Positions 49,883 to 59,412 of a DNA stretch of 64,000 nucleotides are shown piece by piece (position 1 is the stretch's first letter; each line of letters starts with the position of its first letter). The translations under genes and the position numbers were made by a program. Under the pieces are notes generated by a model. It was not told the origin of the DNA, made no database searches, and saw nothing but the letters and a program-made list of their open reading frames with translations. The DNA lies in NCBI GenBank assembly GCA_944381625.1, contig CALWLW010000001.1:248001-312000 (forward strand), given 5' to 3'. This DNA comes from an uncultured Lachnoclostridium sp. GTDB lineage: Bacteria; Bacillota; Clostridia; Lachnospirales; Lachnospiraceae.

Positions 49883-51193
49883 CTATGTTTCCCCCAGCCT
49901 TGCAAGCCGGATACCGTCGTAGAAATATTCCAGGATCTCCTCATATCCGCCGCCCTGTTCCGCCATAATCCGCGCCCCGTTCTGGCTCATCCCCGCGCCG
50001 TGGCCCAGGCCCCCTCCGTAGATCCGGTATCCGGAAAGTTCCCCGTCCTCTTCCTGGGGTTCCAGCACAAAATAGCCGCTGGGCAGGAGACTGCCCCCTT
50101 CGTCGTCTGTCCCGTCATTTTTATGGATCCTCCCCCCTGGAAGCCCCAGCATCAGGCGGATATTGTATTCATATTTAATCTTCAACGTCCCGTCCTCTCC
50201 ATGAATCAGTATCTGCTGAACGGCTCCGCCTGTGTTCCGTTCTATGACCTCCACGCTCTCCACGGCTCCTATGGCCGCTTCCCCCGGAAATACATAGTCC
50301 TCCTCTTTCTGAAACAGGATGCCGTCGGCGCTCCTGGCTGCCCGGGCCTTTGCCCAGGTCTTTACATTTTCCGTGATCTGCTCCAGCGGCACATAGCAGT
50401 TCCAGCGGTACCAGGGTTCCCCGATCTCCAGATCCCCCGCGTGTTTTGACATGATAAAATCCGCGAAATCCTCCTCGCTGGTCAGATCCTTGCCGGTGCC
50501 CTGATCGCCCACGATCCGCCCGGCTATGTACGGAGTCAGCGTCCTGTCCCCCTTTTCCCAGATCATTTCATCCGTGGTGCTTCCGCAGGAGGTGGCAAAA
50601 TAATATGCCTTCACCGGCATGTCTTCATACAGCATGATCTGTCCCGCTGTCTCCCGCACCGCCTGATCCGTCGCTTCCTGGCTCTCCAGGTTGTGGTACA
50701 CCTGGAAAGATACACTGTCGTCCACATGGGCCTCATACTCCGGATACGCGTACTCCTGCATATGCCACACCGCGTAGGTGCGCGCGCAGACCGCCTGGGC
50801 TTTCAGCGCCTCCATGGAATAGTAGGCCGGCATCTCGCTGGGGACCACCCACCGCAGATACTCTTCCAGGGGAAGCTCATTGACAATCACCCAGCCGCCC
50901 TCCTCCTCATAGTAATCCAGTTCTCCCGCATAATCCGTATCCAGCTCCTGATCCTCATGGATCAGTCCTCCGTCTTCTGCCAGGAGCAGCACCCGGATCA
51001 CTGCATTCTCCCCCGGAAGCTGCCACACCTCCTGCGGGCTTTCCAGCGGCTCATCTTCGGGGATTTCCAGGATCTCCGCCTGTTCCCCCCGGTGCTTCTG
51101 CTCTTTCTCCCGGCCCATCGTCAGAAGAGCCAGCAGTACGCCCGTCATGAAAAGCAGCAGGACTGCTTTCTGCCGGATATATTTCCGATCCAT
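49883..51193 (-). CDS. SpoIID/LytB domain protein
   Basis: This 436-residue protein has an N-terminal signal/anchor helix (about 8-25) and a SpoIID domain: ELPLEEYLRWVVPSEMPAYY, MEALKAQAVCARTYAVWHMQ, ATSCGSTTDEMIW and GGGLGHGAGMSQNGARIMAE. SpoIID is a lytic transglycosylase acting on denuded glycan during engulfment; longer paralogues with other roles exist. The catalytic Glu of PSEMP is present. The ATG at 51193 has GGAGGAAGG upstream. No other engulfment gene is adjacent, so it may be a SpoIID paralogue. Confidence 0.87.
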   Translation of the reverse strand: MDRKYIRQKAVLLLFMTGVLLALLTMGREKEQKHRGEQAEILEIPEDEPLESPQEVWQLPGENAVIRVLLLAEDGGLIHEDQELDTDYAGELDYYEEEGGWVIVNELPLEEYLRWVVPSEMPAYYSMEALKAQAVCARTYAVWHMQEYAYPEYEAHVDDSVSFQVYHNLESQEATDQAVRETAGQIMLYEDMPVKAYYFATSCGSTTDEMIWEKGDRTLTPYIAGRIVGDQGTGKDLTSEEDFADFIMSKHAGDLEIGEPWYRWNCYVPLEQITENVKTWAKARAARSADGILFQKEEDYVFPGEAAIGAVESVEVIERNTGGAVQQILIHGEDGTLKIKYEYNIRLMLGLPGGRIHKNDGTDDEGGSLLPSGYFVLEPQEEDGELSGYRIYGGGLGHGAGMSQNGARIMAEQGGGYEEILEYFYDGIRLARLGET

Positions 51194-51274
51194 GTTCCTT
51201 CCTCCCGGTTTCATGCCATTTATGCTGAAATAGAATCCTGCTTGGCAGGATTCTCCGCCTGCGGCGGGTAAACC

Positions 51275-51507
51275 AAAAACGGGTATTGCGTGTCCCGCAA
51301 TACCCGGTATCTTTCTTTTCCCAAAGTGCCGTTCCCTATATTTTGACGCCTAGCCACAAGCTAGGTGGGTAACCTCAACAAATGTTCAGCCTTCCACTGG
51401 CGTCCATAAGGACGGAGGCATGACATCCGATTTGCGATTTTGGAATCCCATAAACGTAAATGTAGGTTCAAAATAACAGGGTTCTCGAACACCCCAGGAA
51501 ATCTGTA
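51275..51507 (-). ncRNA. ssrS: Probable 6S RNA
   Basis: A roughly 230-nt transcript is predicted from a sigma-A promoter (51513-51541) to a terminator (arms 51281-51290 and 51296-51305, tail 51280-51275). The two ends can pair into a long closing stem (TTTCC..GTGTTC with GAAC..CAC..GGAAA), leaving a large central bulge. Segments such as TTTTGAACCTACAT, GAGGTTACCCACCT and GGCTAGG resemble Firmicute 6S RNA as I remember it. No protein frame explains the region. A further 10-bp inverted repeat at 51232-51254 lies between it and spoIID. Confidence 0.7.
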
Positions 51508-51512
51508 ACTTT

Positions 51513-51541
51513 AGTATAACCCATTTTTATTGTTTTGACAA
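51513..51541 (-). promoter_or_regulatory. Promoter of the 6S-like RNA
   Basis: On the minus strand TTGTCA (51541-51536), a 17-bp spacer and TATACT (51518-51513). The region 51542-51690 holds no supported gene. Confidence 0.8.
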
Positions 51542-51696
51542 CAGGCCCCGTGAAAAACATCTGCCAGGACCGCCATCTTTTTCCTGTCAGAAAAGCGTCT
51601 TCAAAATCGCAACTGTTTTGCGCACCTCTTCCACGTACACTTCCGGCAGAAATTTTCCATGCTCCATTCTATGTCCCCGTTTTCAGAAAAATACTT

Positions 51697-52047
51697 CTAA
51701 AAAAATCTTTGCATGGCTTTTTTTACTTCCATGGCATACCAGATCAGCACCACCAGGAAGCCCACGAACATCACCCAGAACAATCCGGTAATTTCAACCA
51801 GATATGTATTAATCATGGAGATGGCGCCGTACGCTACCATGGCGCCGCCCAGCACCCAGAGCTTGGGACTCATAAAATTGGCGTAGCCCTGCAGATCCCT
51901 GCAGTCGTCCACATCCGTCTCCTTAAACACCAGGAAGGTGCGGATAATCTTTCCTTCGTTCCGCAGCACATAGGCGCTGTACATGGCGTAAAATCCATAT
52001 CCCAGCACAATAATGTCAATCAGATTAAATATTCCGTCAAATCCCAT
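51697..52047 (-). CDS. Small integral membrane protein, unknown
   Basis: This 116-residue protein has three hydrophobic segments (about 8-28, 60-80 and 85-108) and a polar loop (RNEGKIIRTFLVFKETDVDD). I do not recognise a family. It lies 10 nt after thrC on the same strand and is probably co-transcribed with it. Confidence 0.6.
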   Translation of the reverse strand: MGFDGIFNLIDIIVLGYGFYAMYSAYVLRNEGKIIRTFLVFKETDVDDCRDLQGYANFMSPKLWVLGGAMVAYGAISMINTYLVEITGLFWVMFVGFLVVLIWYAMEVKKAMQRFF

Positions 52048-52057
52048 GCCATTCTCC

Positions 52058-53551
52058 TTATTCTATCCCAAGGAAACCTTTTACGGTCTGTTTCATATCC
52101 TCCGGCTCGCATACGGTCCGGTGGCGCACCGGCGCGGTGCGGATCTCTTCAATGGCGGCGGGCACCGGTGTTCCTGAAATCTCCTCCAGGCAGTCCACCA
52201 GTTCAAAATCCGACATGCGGCCGTATTTCTCCTTGTCCACCGCTTCCATCACGCTTCTGGTGAACTTATACGGGCTGGCTGTGGAGGCGATCACGGTCTT
52301 CGTCCCGTCTCCGGTCTCAGAACGGTATTTTTCATATGCGCAGGAAGCCACCGCCGTGTGGGGATCCAGCACATATCCGGTATCAGAGTATACCCGAGCG
52401 ATCTGCTTCGCGCACTCTTCTTCCGTGGCATAATACCCCCGGAAGTCTTTCAGCTGCTCCTGCATGTCCCCGGTGATCCGGTATTTTCCCTCCCGGCTCA
52501 GGGCGTCCATCAGCTTCACATCCTCTCCGGCGTCCTCCCCGGCGATCCGGTAGATCAGCCGTTCCAGGTTGCTGGAGATCAGGATATCCATAGACGGAGA
52601 CGTGGTCAGGATAAACGGACGGTTCCTGTCGTACTCACCCGTCTGGAAGAAATCATACAGGACTTTATTCTCATTGGACGCGCAGATCAGCTTCGCGATG
52701 GGCACGCCCATAAGCTTTGCATAGTATGCGGCCAGGATATTGCCGAAGTTTCCGGTGGGCACCACCACATTCATGGGTTCGCCGTCGGACAGTTCTCCAT
52801 TCTCCAGAAGCTTCGCATACGCATAAACATAATATACCACCTGGGGCACCAGACGGCCGATATTGATGGAATTGGCGCTGGAGAACTGGAAACCGGCCCG
52901 ATCAAGCTCTTCGGCCAGCGCGCGGTCGCCGAATATGGCTTTCACACCGCTCTGTGCGTCGTCAAAATTGCCGTGGATCCCCACTACCAACGTGTTATCG
53001 CCCTTCTGGGTCACCATCTGCTTCTCCTGGATGGGGCTGACGCCGTTCTTCGGGTAAAATACGATGATCCTGGTGCCCGGCACATCAGCGAAACCTGCCA
53101 GCGCCGCTTTTCCCGTATCCCCGGATGTGGCGGTCAGGATCACGATCTCATTGCGGATCTGATTCTTCTTCGCCGCGGTGGTCATCAGGTGCGGCAGAAT
53201 GGACAGCGCCATATCCTTGAACGCGATGGTGGCGCCATGGAACAGCTCCAGATAATAGGCGTCCTCCACCTTCGCCAGCGGAGCGATCACTTCCGTGTCA
53301 AATTTGCCGTCATACGCGCCGGCAATACATTTCCTAAGCTCTTCCTCTGTAAAATCCGTCAGAAAAAGCTTCATCACCTGGTACGCCGTCTCCTGGTACG
53401 ACATCCCCGAAAGTTCCTTCAGGGAAACATCAAGCGCCGGAATCTTTTCCGGGACAAACAGCCCCCCATCCTTCGCCAGCCCTTCCAGGATCGCTCTGGA
53501 AGCAGGTACGCCGCTCTCGCCGCCTCGGGTGCTCTTATATAACAATTCCAT
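52058..53551 (-). CDS. thrC: Threonine synthase
   Basis: This 497-residue PLP enzyme converts O-phosphohomoserine to threonine. It has the longer form of the family with ASRAILEGLAKDGGLFVPEK, LFHGATIAFKDMAL (PLP Lys), TATSGDTGKAALAGF, FYPKNGVSPIQEKQMVTQ, VPTGNFGNILAAYYAK and PHTAVASCAYEKY. Length and motifs are normal. AGAGGAATG lies before the ATG. No other threonine gene is adjacent. Confidence 0.95.
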   Translation of the reverse strand: MELLYKSTRGGESGVPASRAILEGLAKDGGLFVPEKIPALDVSLKELSGMSYQETAYQVMKLFLTDFTEEELRKCIAGAYDGKFDTEVIAPLAKVEDAYYLELFHGATIAFKDMALSILPHLMTTAAKKNQIRNEIVILTATSGDTGKAALAGFADVPGTRIIVFYPKNGVSPIQEKQMVTQKGDNTLVVGIHGNFDDAQSGVKAIFGDRALAEELDRAGFQFSSANSINIGRLVPQVVYYVYAYAKLLENGELSDGEPMNVVVPTGNFGNILAAYYAKLMGVPIAKLICASNENKVLYDFFQTGEYDRNRPFILTTSPSMDILISSNLERLIYRIAGEDAGEDVKLMDALSREGKYRITGDMQEQLKDFRGYYATEEECAKQIARVYSDTGYVLDPHTAVASCAYEKYRSETGDGTKTVIASTASPYKFTRSVMEAVDKEKYGRMSDFELVDCLEEISGTPVPAAIEEIRTAPVRHRTVCEPEDMKQTVKGFLGIE

Positions 53552-53614
53552 CTCTTCTCATTCCTCTTTCAACAAAATATGATTCAAAATCTACTCTATT
53601 CTAGCATAAGGGTC

Positions 53615-53646
53615 AAAAAAAAGAAAGAGGCATTCTGCCTCTTTCT
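53615..53646 (-). terminator. Terminator after the SleB-like gene
   Basis: Perfect 11-bp arms (53622-53632 and 53636-53646) with loop TTC, followed on the minus strand by a run of eight T. Confidence 0.85.
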
Positions 53647-53659
53647 CAGGTATCAGGTA

Positions 53660-54325
53660 TTACAGGGTATAGAAGATATGGTTTCCATGCTCCAGTACCC
53701 GGTTCAGCGACTGGTCAAACCATCCGCTGCTGCTTCTTACTGACCGGAAGAAAAGCGCTCCGCCGGAACAGTCTTCTCCGTTCATCACTCTTGTCACCGC
53801 GTCCACTGTATCCTGGGACACGCTTACCTGATCAATCCTTCCGTCCACAGTGGGGGAAAACTGTGCGTACCCGTCCTGTTTCTGGTAGACCACCTCGGTA
53901 ACCGTACTCGGAAAAATCCCGCTTCTTACACGGTTCATAATTACGTTTGCCACCAGCATCTTGCCGGTCGTGTCTTCCCCGCCGGCCTCTGCCTCCACAA
54001 TTTTAAGGAGAACCTGATACTCCTGCTCCTCTAAACTAAAACTGCTTCCCGCCACCTCGTCTGGCACTGGCGCCGGTTCTGCCGGCGCCGGCTCTGCGGC
54101 TGGCTGTTCTGCTGTCACTTCTGCTGCTTCTTCTTCCGGTACTTCTGTTTCGACGTTCTCTGCTCCTGTCTGAACTTCTTCCTGAAAAACGATTTCCATC
54201 TCTTCAGCAAGGGCGTTCTCCGCGGCGTGCACAGTCAATGTGCCGGCCCCGCCGAAGCCTAAGGATGCAAAGCCTGATATCATAGTTCCCAATACAAGCG
54301 CCGCACCCAGATAGCATCTACGCAT
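53660..54325 (-). CDS. Secreted cell-wall hydrolase, SleB family
   Basis: This 221-residue protein has a signal sequence (about residues 1-34), an acidic Glu/Ala/Pro-rich linker (about 40-92) and a C-terminal Hydrolase_2 (SleB-type) domain: LLKIVEAEAGGEDTTGKMLV (catalytic Glu), ANVIMNRVRSGIFPSTVTEV, YQKQDGYAQFSP and ALFFRS. SleB enzymes are lytic transglycosylases that degrade spore cortex; short secreted members may act on vegetative wall. It has its own promoter and terminator. Confidence 0.88.
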   Translation of the reverse strand: MRRCYLGAALVLGTMISGFASLGFGGAGTLTVHAAENALAEEMEIVFQEEVQTGAENVETEVPEEEAAEVTAEQPAAEPAPAEPAPVPDEVAGSSFSLEEQEYQVLLKIVEAEAGGEDTTGKMLVANVIMNRVRSGIFPSTVTEVVYQKQDGYAQFSPTVDGRIDQVSVSQDTVDAVTRVMNGEDCSGGALFFRSVRSSSGWFDQSLNRVLEHGNHIFYTL

Positions 54326-54393
54326 ACATACACTCCTTTACTTTTATTTAGTTGTTTGACCGTAGCCTGTGGGCTTCCGGCCTACGAATTGGC

Positions 54394-54423
54394 ATTATAG
54401 ACCCGGTCAGGCCTGTAAGTCAA
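54394..54423 (-). promoter_or_regulatory. Promoter of the SleB-like gene
   Basis: On the minus strand TTGACT (54423-54418), an 18-bp spacer and TATAAT (54399-54394). The leader contains an imperfect CGTAG/CTACG hairpin (about 54360-54386). Confidence 0.75.
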
Positions 54424-54486
54424 GATAATTATTACAATTTTGTTAAGTATTATGAACAGTTTTTTTCATTTTTATGACAGCAAAAC

Positions 54487-54528
54487 AAAAAAAGAACGCT
54501 TTTCACAAAAAAATGTGAAAAACGTTCT
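54487..54528 (-). terminator. Terminator after leuA
   Basis: A stem of GAACG plus TTTTCACA with its complement (54494-54507 with 54514-54527) is followed on the minus strand by seven T (54493-54487). Confidence 0.85.
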
Positions 54529-54545
54529 CCTCTTTTGTTGAGATG

Positions 54546-56204
54546 TTATTTGATGGAATGATTGATGGCTGTCAATAATGCATCGATGGAAGCACGGATA
54601 ATATCCGGGTCAATAGCCGCTCCCCAGTGTACTTTGCCGTCCGGCGTCTGGATTCCCACGTAGGCGATGGCGCTGGAACTGGAACTTTTCTCAAGCGCAT
54701 GCTCCTGGTAGGTGACCAGATTGTACTGGAATCCATAGGCTTTCTTCAGCGCGTTGCTCACGGCGTTGAGACGTCCGTTTCCGGCCGCGGAGGTTACTTT
54801 TATCTCTCCCTGGTATTCGGTGGTCACCTCTGTGGTGATGCCGCCCACCTGTTTAAAATGAACCTCTTTGATGTGGTACGGTTCCTGAATGCCCACGAAT
54901 TTCTCCATGAACACGTCATAGATCTCATCCGGCTGCAGCTCCTTGTTCTGGACGTCCGAGACGGCCTTGGCCGCATAGCCCATGACCTCCCGCATGCCGG
55001 CCGGCATCACGATGCCGTAGTTGCGCTCCAGGATGTATCCTACGCCGCCCTTTCCAGACTGGCTGTTGATGCGGATCACGTCCGCGTCGTAGCTGCGGCC
55101 CACATCCGTGGGATCGATGGGCAGGTACGGCACGGTCCAATGCTCCGGCTGTTTTTCTTCCATCCATTTCATGCCCTTTGCAATGGCGTCCTGGTGGGAG
55201 CCGGAGAAAGCCGCGAACACCAGCGCTCCGCTGTACGGGTTTCTCTCGTTTACCTTCATGCCTGTGTAGGCTTCATATTTATCGCAGATTTCCGTCATAT
55301 TCGAGAAATCAAGCTGCGGATCGACGCCCTGGGCGTACATATTCATGGCAACTGTGACAATATCCACGTTTCCGGTTCTCTCGCCGTTTCCAAACAGCGT
55401 TCCTTCCACACGGTCCGCGCCCGCCAGAAGGCCCATCTCCGTATCGGCCACCCCGCATCCGCGGTCATTGTGCGGATGAAGGGATACCAATACGTTTTCT
55501 CTATATTTTAAGTGTTTGCTCACATACTCAATCTGCTGTGCGTAGACATGGGGCATGGAATGCTGCACCGTCACCGGGAGGTTGATGATTGCCTTCCGGT
55601 CCGCCGTGGGCTGCCATATATCCAGCACTGCGTTGCACACCTCCAGGGCGTATTCCGGCTCCGTCCCCGTGAAGCTCTCCGGGCTGTATTCAAACCGGTA
55701 GTCCGCGCCCGCTTCCTCCGTCAGTTCTTTCAGAAGCTTCGCTCCCTCCACAGCAATCTGGAGGATTTCTTCTTTTGATTTACGGAACACCTGCTCCCTC
55801 TGGGCCAGGGAAGTAGAGTTGTATACGTGAACAATCGCATTTTTCACCCCTTTGAGCGCTTCAAAGGTCTTGCGGATAATATGCTCCCTGGCCTGGGTAA
55901 GCACCTGTACCGTCACATCGTCAGGAATCAGGTCACGTTCGATCAGCGCGCGCAAAAATTCGTATTCCGTGTCGGAAGCTGCGGGAAATCCCACCTCGAT
56001 CTCCTTAAATCCGATCTTTACCAGAAGTTCAAAAAAGTCCAGCTTCTGCTGCAGCGTCATGGGTACTACCAGCGCCTGGTTGCCGTCCCGCAGGTCCACG
56101 CTGCACCACACAGGCGCGCGGTCCACATAATCTTTTTCCGCCCAGTCCATGCATCTTTCCGGCGGCATAAAATACTGTCTGGTGTACTTTCTGTGATCCA
56201 TCAT
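54546..56204 (-). CDS. leuA: 2-isopropylmalate synthase
   Basis: This 552-residue enzyme condenses 2-oxoisovalerate with acetyl-CoA, the first committed step of leucine synthesis. It has WCSVDLRDGNQALVVPMTLQ, KIGFKEIEVGFPAASDTEYE, SLHPHNDRGCGVADTEMGL and GTLFGNGERTGNVDIV (metal-binding HxH and NGxGERxGN), plus a C-terminal regulatory LeuA dimer domain (GGITTEVTTEYQGEIKVTSA onward). It is the longer LeuA2 type. A Leu T-box lies upstream and a terminator downstream, so it is monocistronic; leuBCD are not in the window. Confidence 0.94.
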   Translation of the reverse strand: MMDHRKYTRQYFMPPERCMDWAEKDYVDRAPVWCSVDLRDGNQALVVPMTLQQKLDFFELLVKIGFKEIEVGFPAASDTEYEFLRALIERDLIPDDVTVQVLTQAREHIIRKTFEALKGVKNAIVHVYNSTSLAQREQVFRKSKEEILQIAVEGAKLLKELTEEAGADYRFEYSPESFTGTEPEYALEVCNAVLDIWQPTADRKAIINLPVTVQHSMPHVYAQQIEYVSKHLKYRENVLVSLHPHNDRGCGVADTEMGLLAGADRVEGTLFGNGERTGNVDIVTVAMNMYAQGVDPQLDFSNMTEICDKYEAYTGMKVNERNPYSGALVFAAFSGSHQDAIAKGMKWMEEKQPEHWTVPYLPIDPTDVGRSYDADVIRINSQSGKGGVGYILERNYGIVMPAGMREVMGYAAKAVSDVQNKELQPDEIYDVFMEKFVGIQEPYHIKEVHFKQVGGITTEVTTEYQGEIKVTSAAGNGRLNAVSNALKKAYGFQYNLVTYQEHALEKSSSSSAIAYVGIQTPDGKVHWGAAIDPDIIRASIDALLTAINHSIK

Positions 56205-56303
56205 TTTTCTCTTTCTCCTTTACCCATACATATAATATGAAGAAACAAAAAAGGAAATATTATTTGCAGAACACTTTTTATTCTGTAAGATTTCTTAATA
56301 GAA

Positions 56304-56620
56304 TAAAAAAAGCCTTCCGTCCCGGATCTATAAAATCCTAGAGACGAAAGACATCTGTCCTGCGCGGTACCACTCTAATTTGTGAATATGCTCACACACT
56401 TAACGGATACGGAATCACTTCTTATATCCTTCCCTCTGTAACGGCAGGGTCCCGTCTGTGTCTACTCTCCCACATTCTGCGCAGGATTTCGGACAGCCGC
56501 TCGGAGGCGAGTTCCAAACATCCTCTCCACTGTCTCGCACCGCCCGACAGCTCTCTGAAGTCAAGTCCGAATGTACTATTCCTCTTCATCGCATTTCCTA
56601 TTTGTTTCACTGAAATAGAT
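56304..56620 (-). promoter_or_regulatory. T-box riboswitch (tRNA-Leu) before leuA
   Basis: The T-box sequence AGAGTGGTACCGCG lies at 56376-56363 on the minus strand, followed by a terminator stem and seven T (56311-56305). In the stem I region the triplet CTC at 56511-56509, in the context GGAACTCGCC, is the likely leucine specifier. Low charged tRNA-Leu should favour leuA expression. Confidence 0.88.
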
Positions 56621-56718
56621 GATAACAAAAAACACAGGTGCTGTCAATCCCTTTTCCGCTGAGTTTCCCCAAAACAGTTTTTCATCGGCAATTGTTTGGC
56701 GTTTCGTCTTCCCTTTCC

Positions 56719-57873
56719 CTATTTATGCTGACGATTTGGAATAGACAAAAGCTTGTACACCCGGCTTTCCAGATGTTTCTCAATCGCTTTCAGATGATCT
56801 TCCGGAAGATTAAGGCTGGGATGCCTCTGAAACCGGAATCCAATCATATGCCGCAATTGCTCCTTCTGCCTGGGTCCCATTACCTCCTCACATACCTCCT
56901 CATAAGAGATATTATAAGGATTGGAGCGGGTCATGGCGTATTCATCCAGGTTTCCGTAATCCTCCTTGCCAGCATAGCAGAACAGCGATAACCCATTATC
57001 AAAAATGGGAGCGGGCGCGATAATCTTACCACTATGATTATCCCGCAATACACCAAAGTTTCCAAAATGCCTGTCTTCGTTGTAAATTAATGCGTCAAAA
57101 ACCAACATACTCCGGATCTGTTCTGAGAACTCTGCCCCCATCTGATCATAATAAGCAATACAGGCCGCAATTCCCCCTTTCCGGACAAGATGCCCGATGG
57201 GAATATAAGAGGTGTCAATACTGGTAAAGAGCGCACATTTAGATGCGGTGATCCCCTTCCAGTTTTCCAGGTCATAATGCACGGCATTTAGCCCCATGGA
57301 TTCTGCAATCTGAGAAGCATAATACTCGCAGTACGGCTCACGCCCGGTATTGGATGCACCGGTAGTCCCGCCTTTGTAAAGGTAAATTCCATCATGAGCA
57401 ACGTATCTCCATGCCTTCGGAAGCATACCACCCGTGGTCAGCTCCGGGGATGTGGTAAATGCATGCCGGCTGCCGCCTGCACCTGTATAGGCCACCAGCG
57501 CCAAAATTTCTGAAAAACGATTTTCATACAGATTATATTGCGCAAATGTTCCTTTAAAATCTTCCGGAACCACCCAGTAACTGTCATTTAGAGAGAGGCC
57601 TTTGCAAACGTCAATAATACCTTTTGTGTCATTATGGCTAAGCCCCAGAGTTTTTAAAATTTCGTCTACGAAAGCCCTATTTTTAGGTATTACTCTGCGT
57701 TCCATCCAATGGATGATGCCTTCTCCGGATAATTCCATATCCATCGGTAAAAGGTTCGTCCGCTCTTGATTGATATAAAGAATCTCGGCTACCAGGCCGT
57801 ACAATCCGCGCTTCTCCATAACGAAACGTATTAGTTCCGTATCGTAAATACGGAGACTGTAAATATTGTTCAT
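56719..57873 (-). CDS. Orphan HipA-like Ser/Thr kinase
   Basis: This 384-residue protein shows a HipA C-terminal-like kinase fold: GIYLYKGGTTGASNTGREPY (nucleotide-binding region), YCEYYASQIAESMGL, MLVFDALIYNEDRHFGNFGV (catalytic Asp in NEDRHFGN) and IIAPAPIFDNGLSLF (metal-binding Asp in FDNG). The N-terminal 100 residues are not the usual HipA N-subdomain 1. The ATG at 57873 follows AAGGAGGAG; the longer frame start (57921) is rejected. No HipB-type XRE partner is adjacent, so it may be a solitary kinase like CtkA rather than half of a toxin-antitoxin pair. Confidence 0.78.
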   Translation of the reverse strand: MNNIYSLRIYDTELIRFVMEKRGLYGLVAEILYINQERTNLLPMDMELSGEGIIHWMERRVIPKNRAFVDEILKTLGLSHNDTKGIIDVCKGLSLNDSYWVVPEDFKGTFAQYNLYENRFSEILALVAYTGAGGSRHAFTTSPELTTGGMLPKAWRYVAHDGIYLYKGGTTGASNTGREPYCEYYASQIAESMGLNAVHYDLENWKGITASKCALFTSIDTSYIPIGHLVRKGGIAACIAYYDQMGAEFSEQIRSMLVFDALIYNEDRHFGNFGVLRDNHSGKIIAPAPIFDNGLSLFCYAGKEDYGNLDEYAMTRSNPYNISYEEVCEEVMGPRQKEQLRHMIGFRFQRHPSLNLPEDHLKAIEKHLESRVYKLLSIPNRQHK

Positions 57874-58002
57874 AGGCTCCTCCTTATCCTCCCCTGTAAA
57901 AAATATGTTAGCATACAACAAATTTCTTTACAAGGATCTGCCAAAGACAATTTTACAACCCCCTTTAACAGCCTCGTTGAAATTCACCAATAAATTTCCC
58001 GT

Positions 58003-59361
58003 TCAAATCCCTTCTTTTTTCCTCAGGCGGCTGTAAAAAAATACTGCGGCCGCCAGGGAAACCGTGTCCACCAGGGGCTGCACCCACATGCATCCATAGA
58101 GGCCGAAGATCCCGTCCATGAGAAACAGGAGCGGAATGTCCAAAACGCCTTTTCTCATCACGGAACAGACCAGAGATTCCCTGAATTTTCCCATGGCCTG
58201 GAATTGTATGATCATGGGATAACAGACAGACATGGCCGGCATAGCCGTCACCATCCTGCGCAGGAACCCGGATCCATAGCGGACCGTCACCGGGTCGTTG
58301 ATAAACAGCGCCAGAAGCCCCGGCGCAGTCGCTTCGTATACCGCCAGACAGGTCACGGAAAACAGAAACGAGACCGTGCATCCCAGACGGAAAATCTCCC
58401 TTCTTCGCTCCTGGTTCCCCGCCGAATAATTGTAGGACAGAAGCGGGAGCAGACCATTGGATACACCGATGGAAAAATACAGCGGGAGCTGATCCAGCTT
58501 CTTCACAATCCCCAGGGCCGCCACGGCCTCCGTCGTATACCTGGAAACGAACCGGGACTGAGCCCCCACAGCCATAACCGTCAGCGCGTACTGTACTGCG
58601 GAGGGCAGGCCCGCGGACAGGATCAGTTTCATATATCGTCCTGCATGCCGGAGCGCATCCGGATGAATATCTACCACTCCCTTCCCGCGCCTTATGAGAA
58701 TATAAATCAGGAAATACGCCGCGGCCGCCAGGTTGGAGATCGCGGTAGCCATACCGGCGCCCGCCGCGCCCATCCCCAGAAACCGCGGGAGAACAAAGAA
58801 GGGATCTAACAGAATATTCAGGATTCCGCCCAGCGACACGCCTGTGGAGGCGGCGGCCGCATTGCCCTCCCCTCTCACCAGATTGGCCAGGAGCGCGTTC
58901 AGAACCGTTCCGGGGCCGCCGGCCGCCACAGTCCAGAACGCATAGCTCCTGGCCGCCTCATACGCCTCCGGCACCGCTCCGCACAAAAGCAGCACCGGTT
59001 TCATGAAAAGGTAAAACAGGATAGAGAATATCACGGCACATATAAGCCCGCCCCAGAAGGATACGGCCGCAATCTTCCCGGCTTCTTCTCTCTGCTTCCG
59101 TCCCAGAGCGGCGGACAGGGCGCTGGCCCCTCCCACACCGAACAGATTTGAGACAGCCGTCAGAAGCAAAAACGACGGGTACGCCACCGTGATGGCCGCC
59201 GTCTGCGCAGGTTCGTTCAGCATCCCCACAAAATATGTGTCCGCCAGGTTATAGACAAGGGCAACCATCTGGCTGGCGACCGCGGGAATCACCTGCATGG
59301 ATACGGCCCGGCCTACGGGGAGGGTCTCAAACACTTCTGTTTTGTCTGCCAAACCTTTCAC
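58003..59361 (-). CDS. MATE family exporter (second in window)
   Basis: This 452-residue membrane protein has twelve predicted helices and the paired MATE signatures (VIPAVASQMVALVYNLADTY; GLPSAVQYALTVMAVGAQSR; IGVSNGLLPLLSYNYSAGNQ). It starts at GTG (59361) with GGGAGGGG upstream. It lies 51 nt after a MerR-type regulator gene, which probably controls it. Substrate unknown; a drug or toxic metabolite sensed by the MerR protein is likely. Confidence 0.87.
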   Translation of the reverse strand: MKGLADKTEVFETLPVGRAVSMQVIPAVASQMVALVYNLADTYFVGMLNEPAQTAAITVAYPSFLLLTAVSNLFGVGGASALSAALGRKQREEAGKIAAVSFWGGLICAVIFSILFYLFMKPVLLLCGAVPEAYEAARSYAFWTVAAGGPGTVLNALLANLVRGEGNAAAASTGVSLGGILNILLDPFFVLPRFLGMGAAGAGMATAISNLAAAAYFLIYILIRRGKGVVDIHPDALRHAGRYMKLILSAGLPSAVQYALTVMAVGAQSRFVSRYTTEAVAALGIVKKLDQLPLYFSIGVSNGLLPLLSYNYSAGNQERRREIFRLGCTVSFLFSVTCLAVYEATAPGLLALFINDPVTVRYGSGFLRRMVTAMPAMSVCYPMIIQFQAMGKFRESLVCSVMRKGVLDIPLLFLMDGIFGLYGCMWVQPLVDTVSLAAAVFFYSRLRKKEGI

Positions 59362-59412
59362 AGCCGCCCCTCCCCTGAAATCTTTTTCCTTTTATTAATA
59401 TATTATCCCAGG

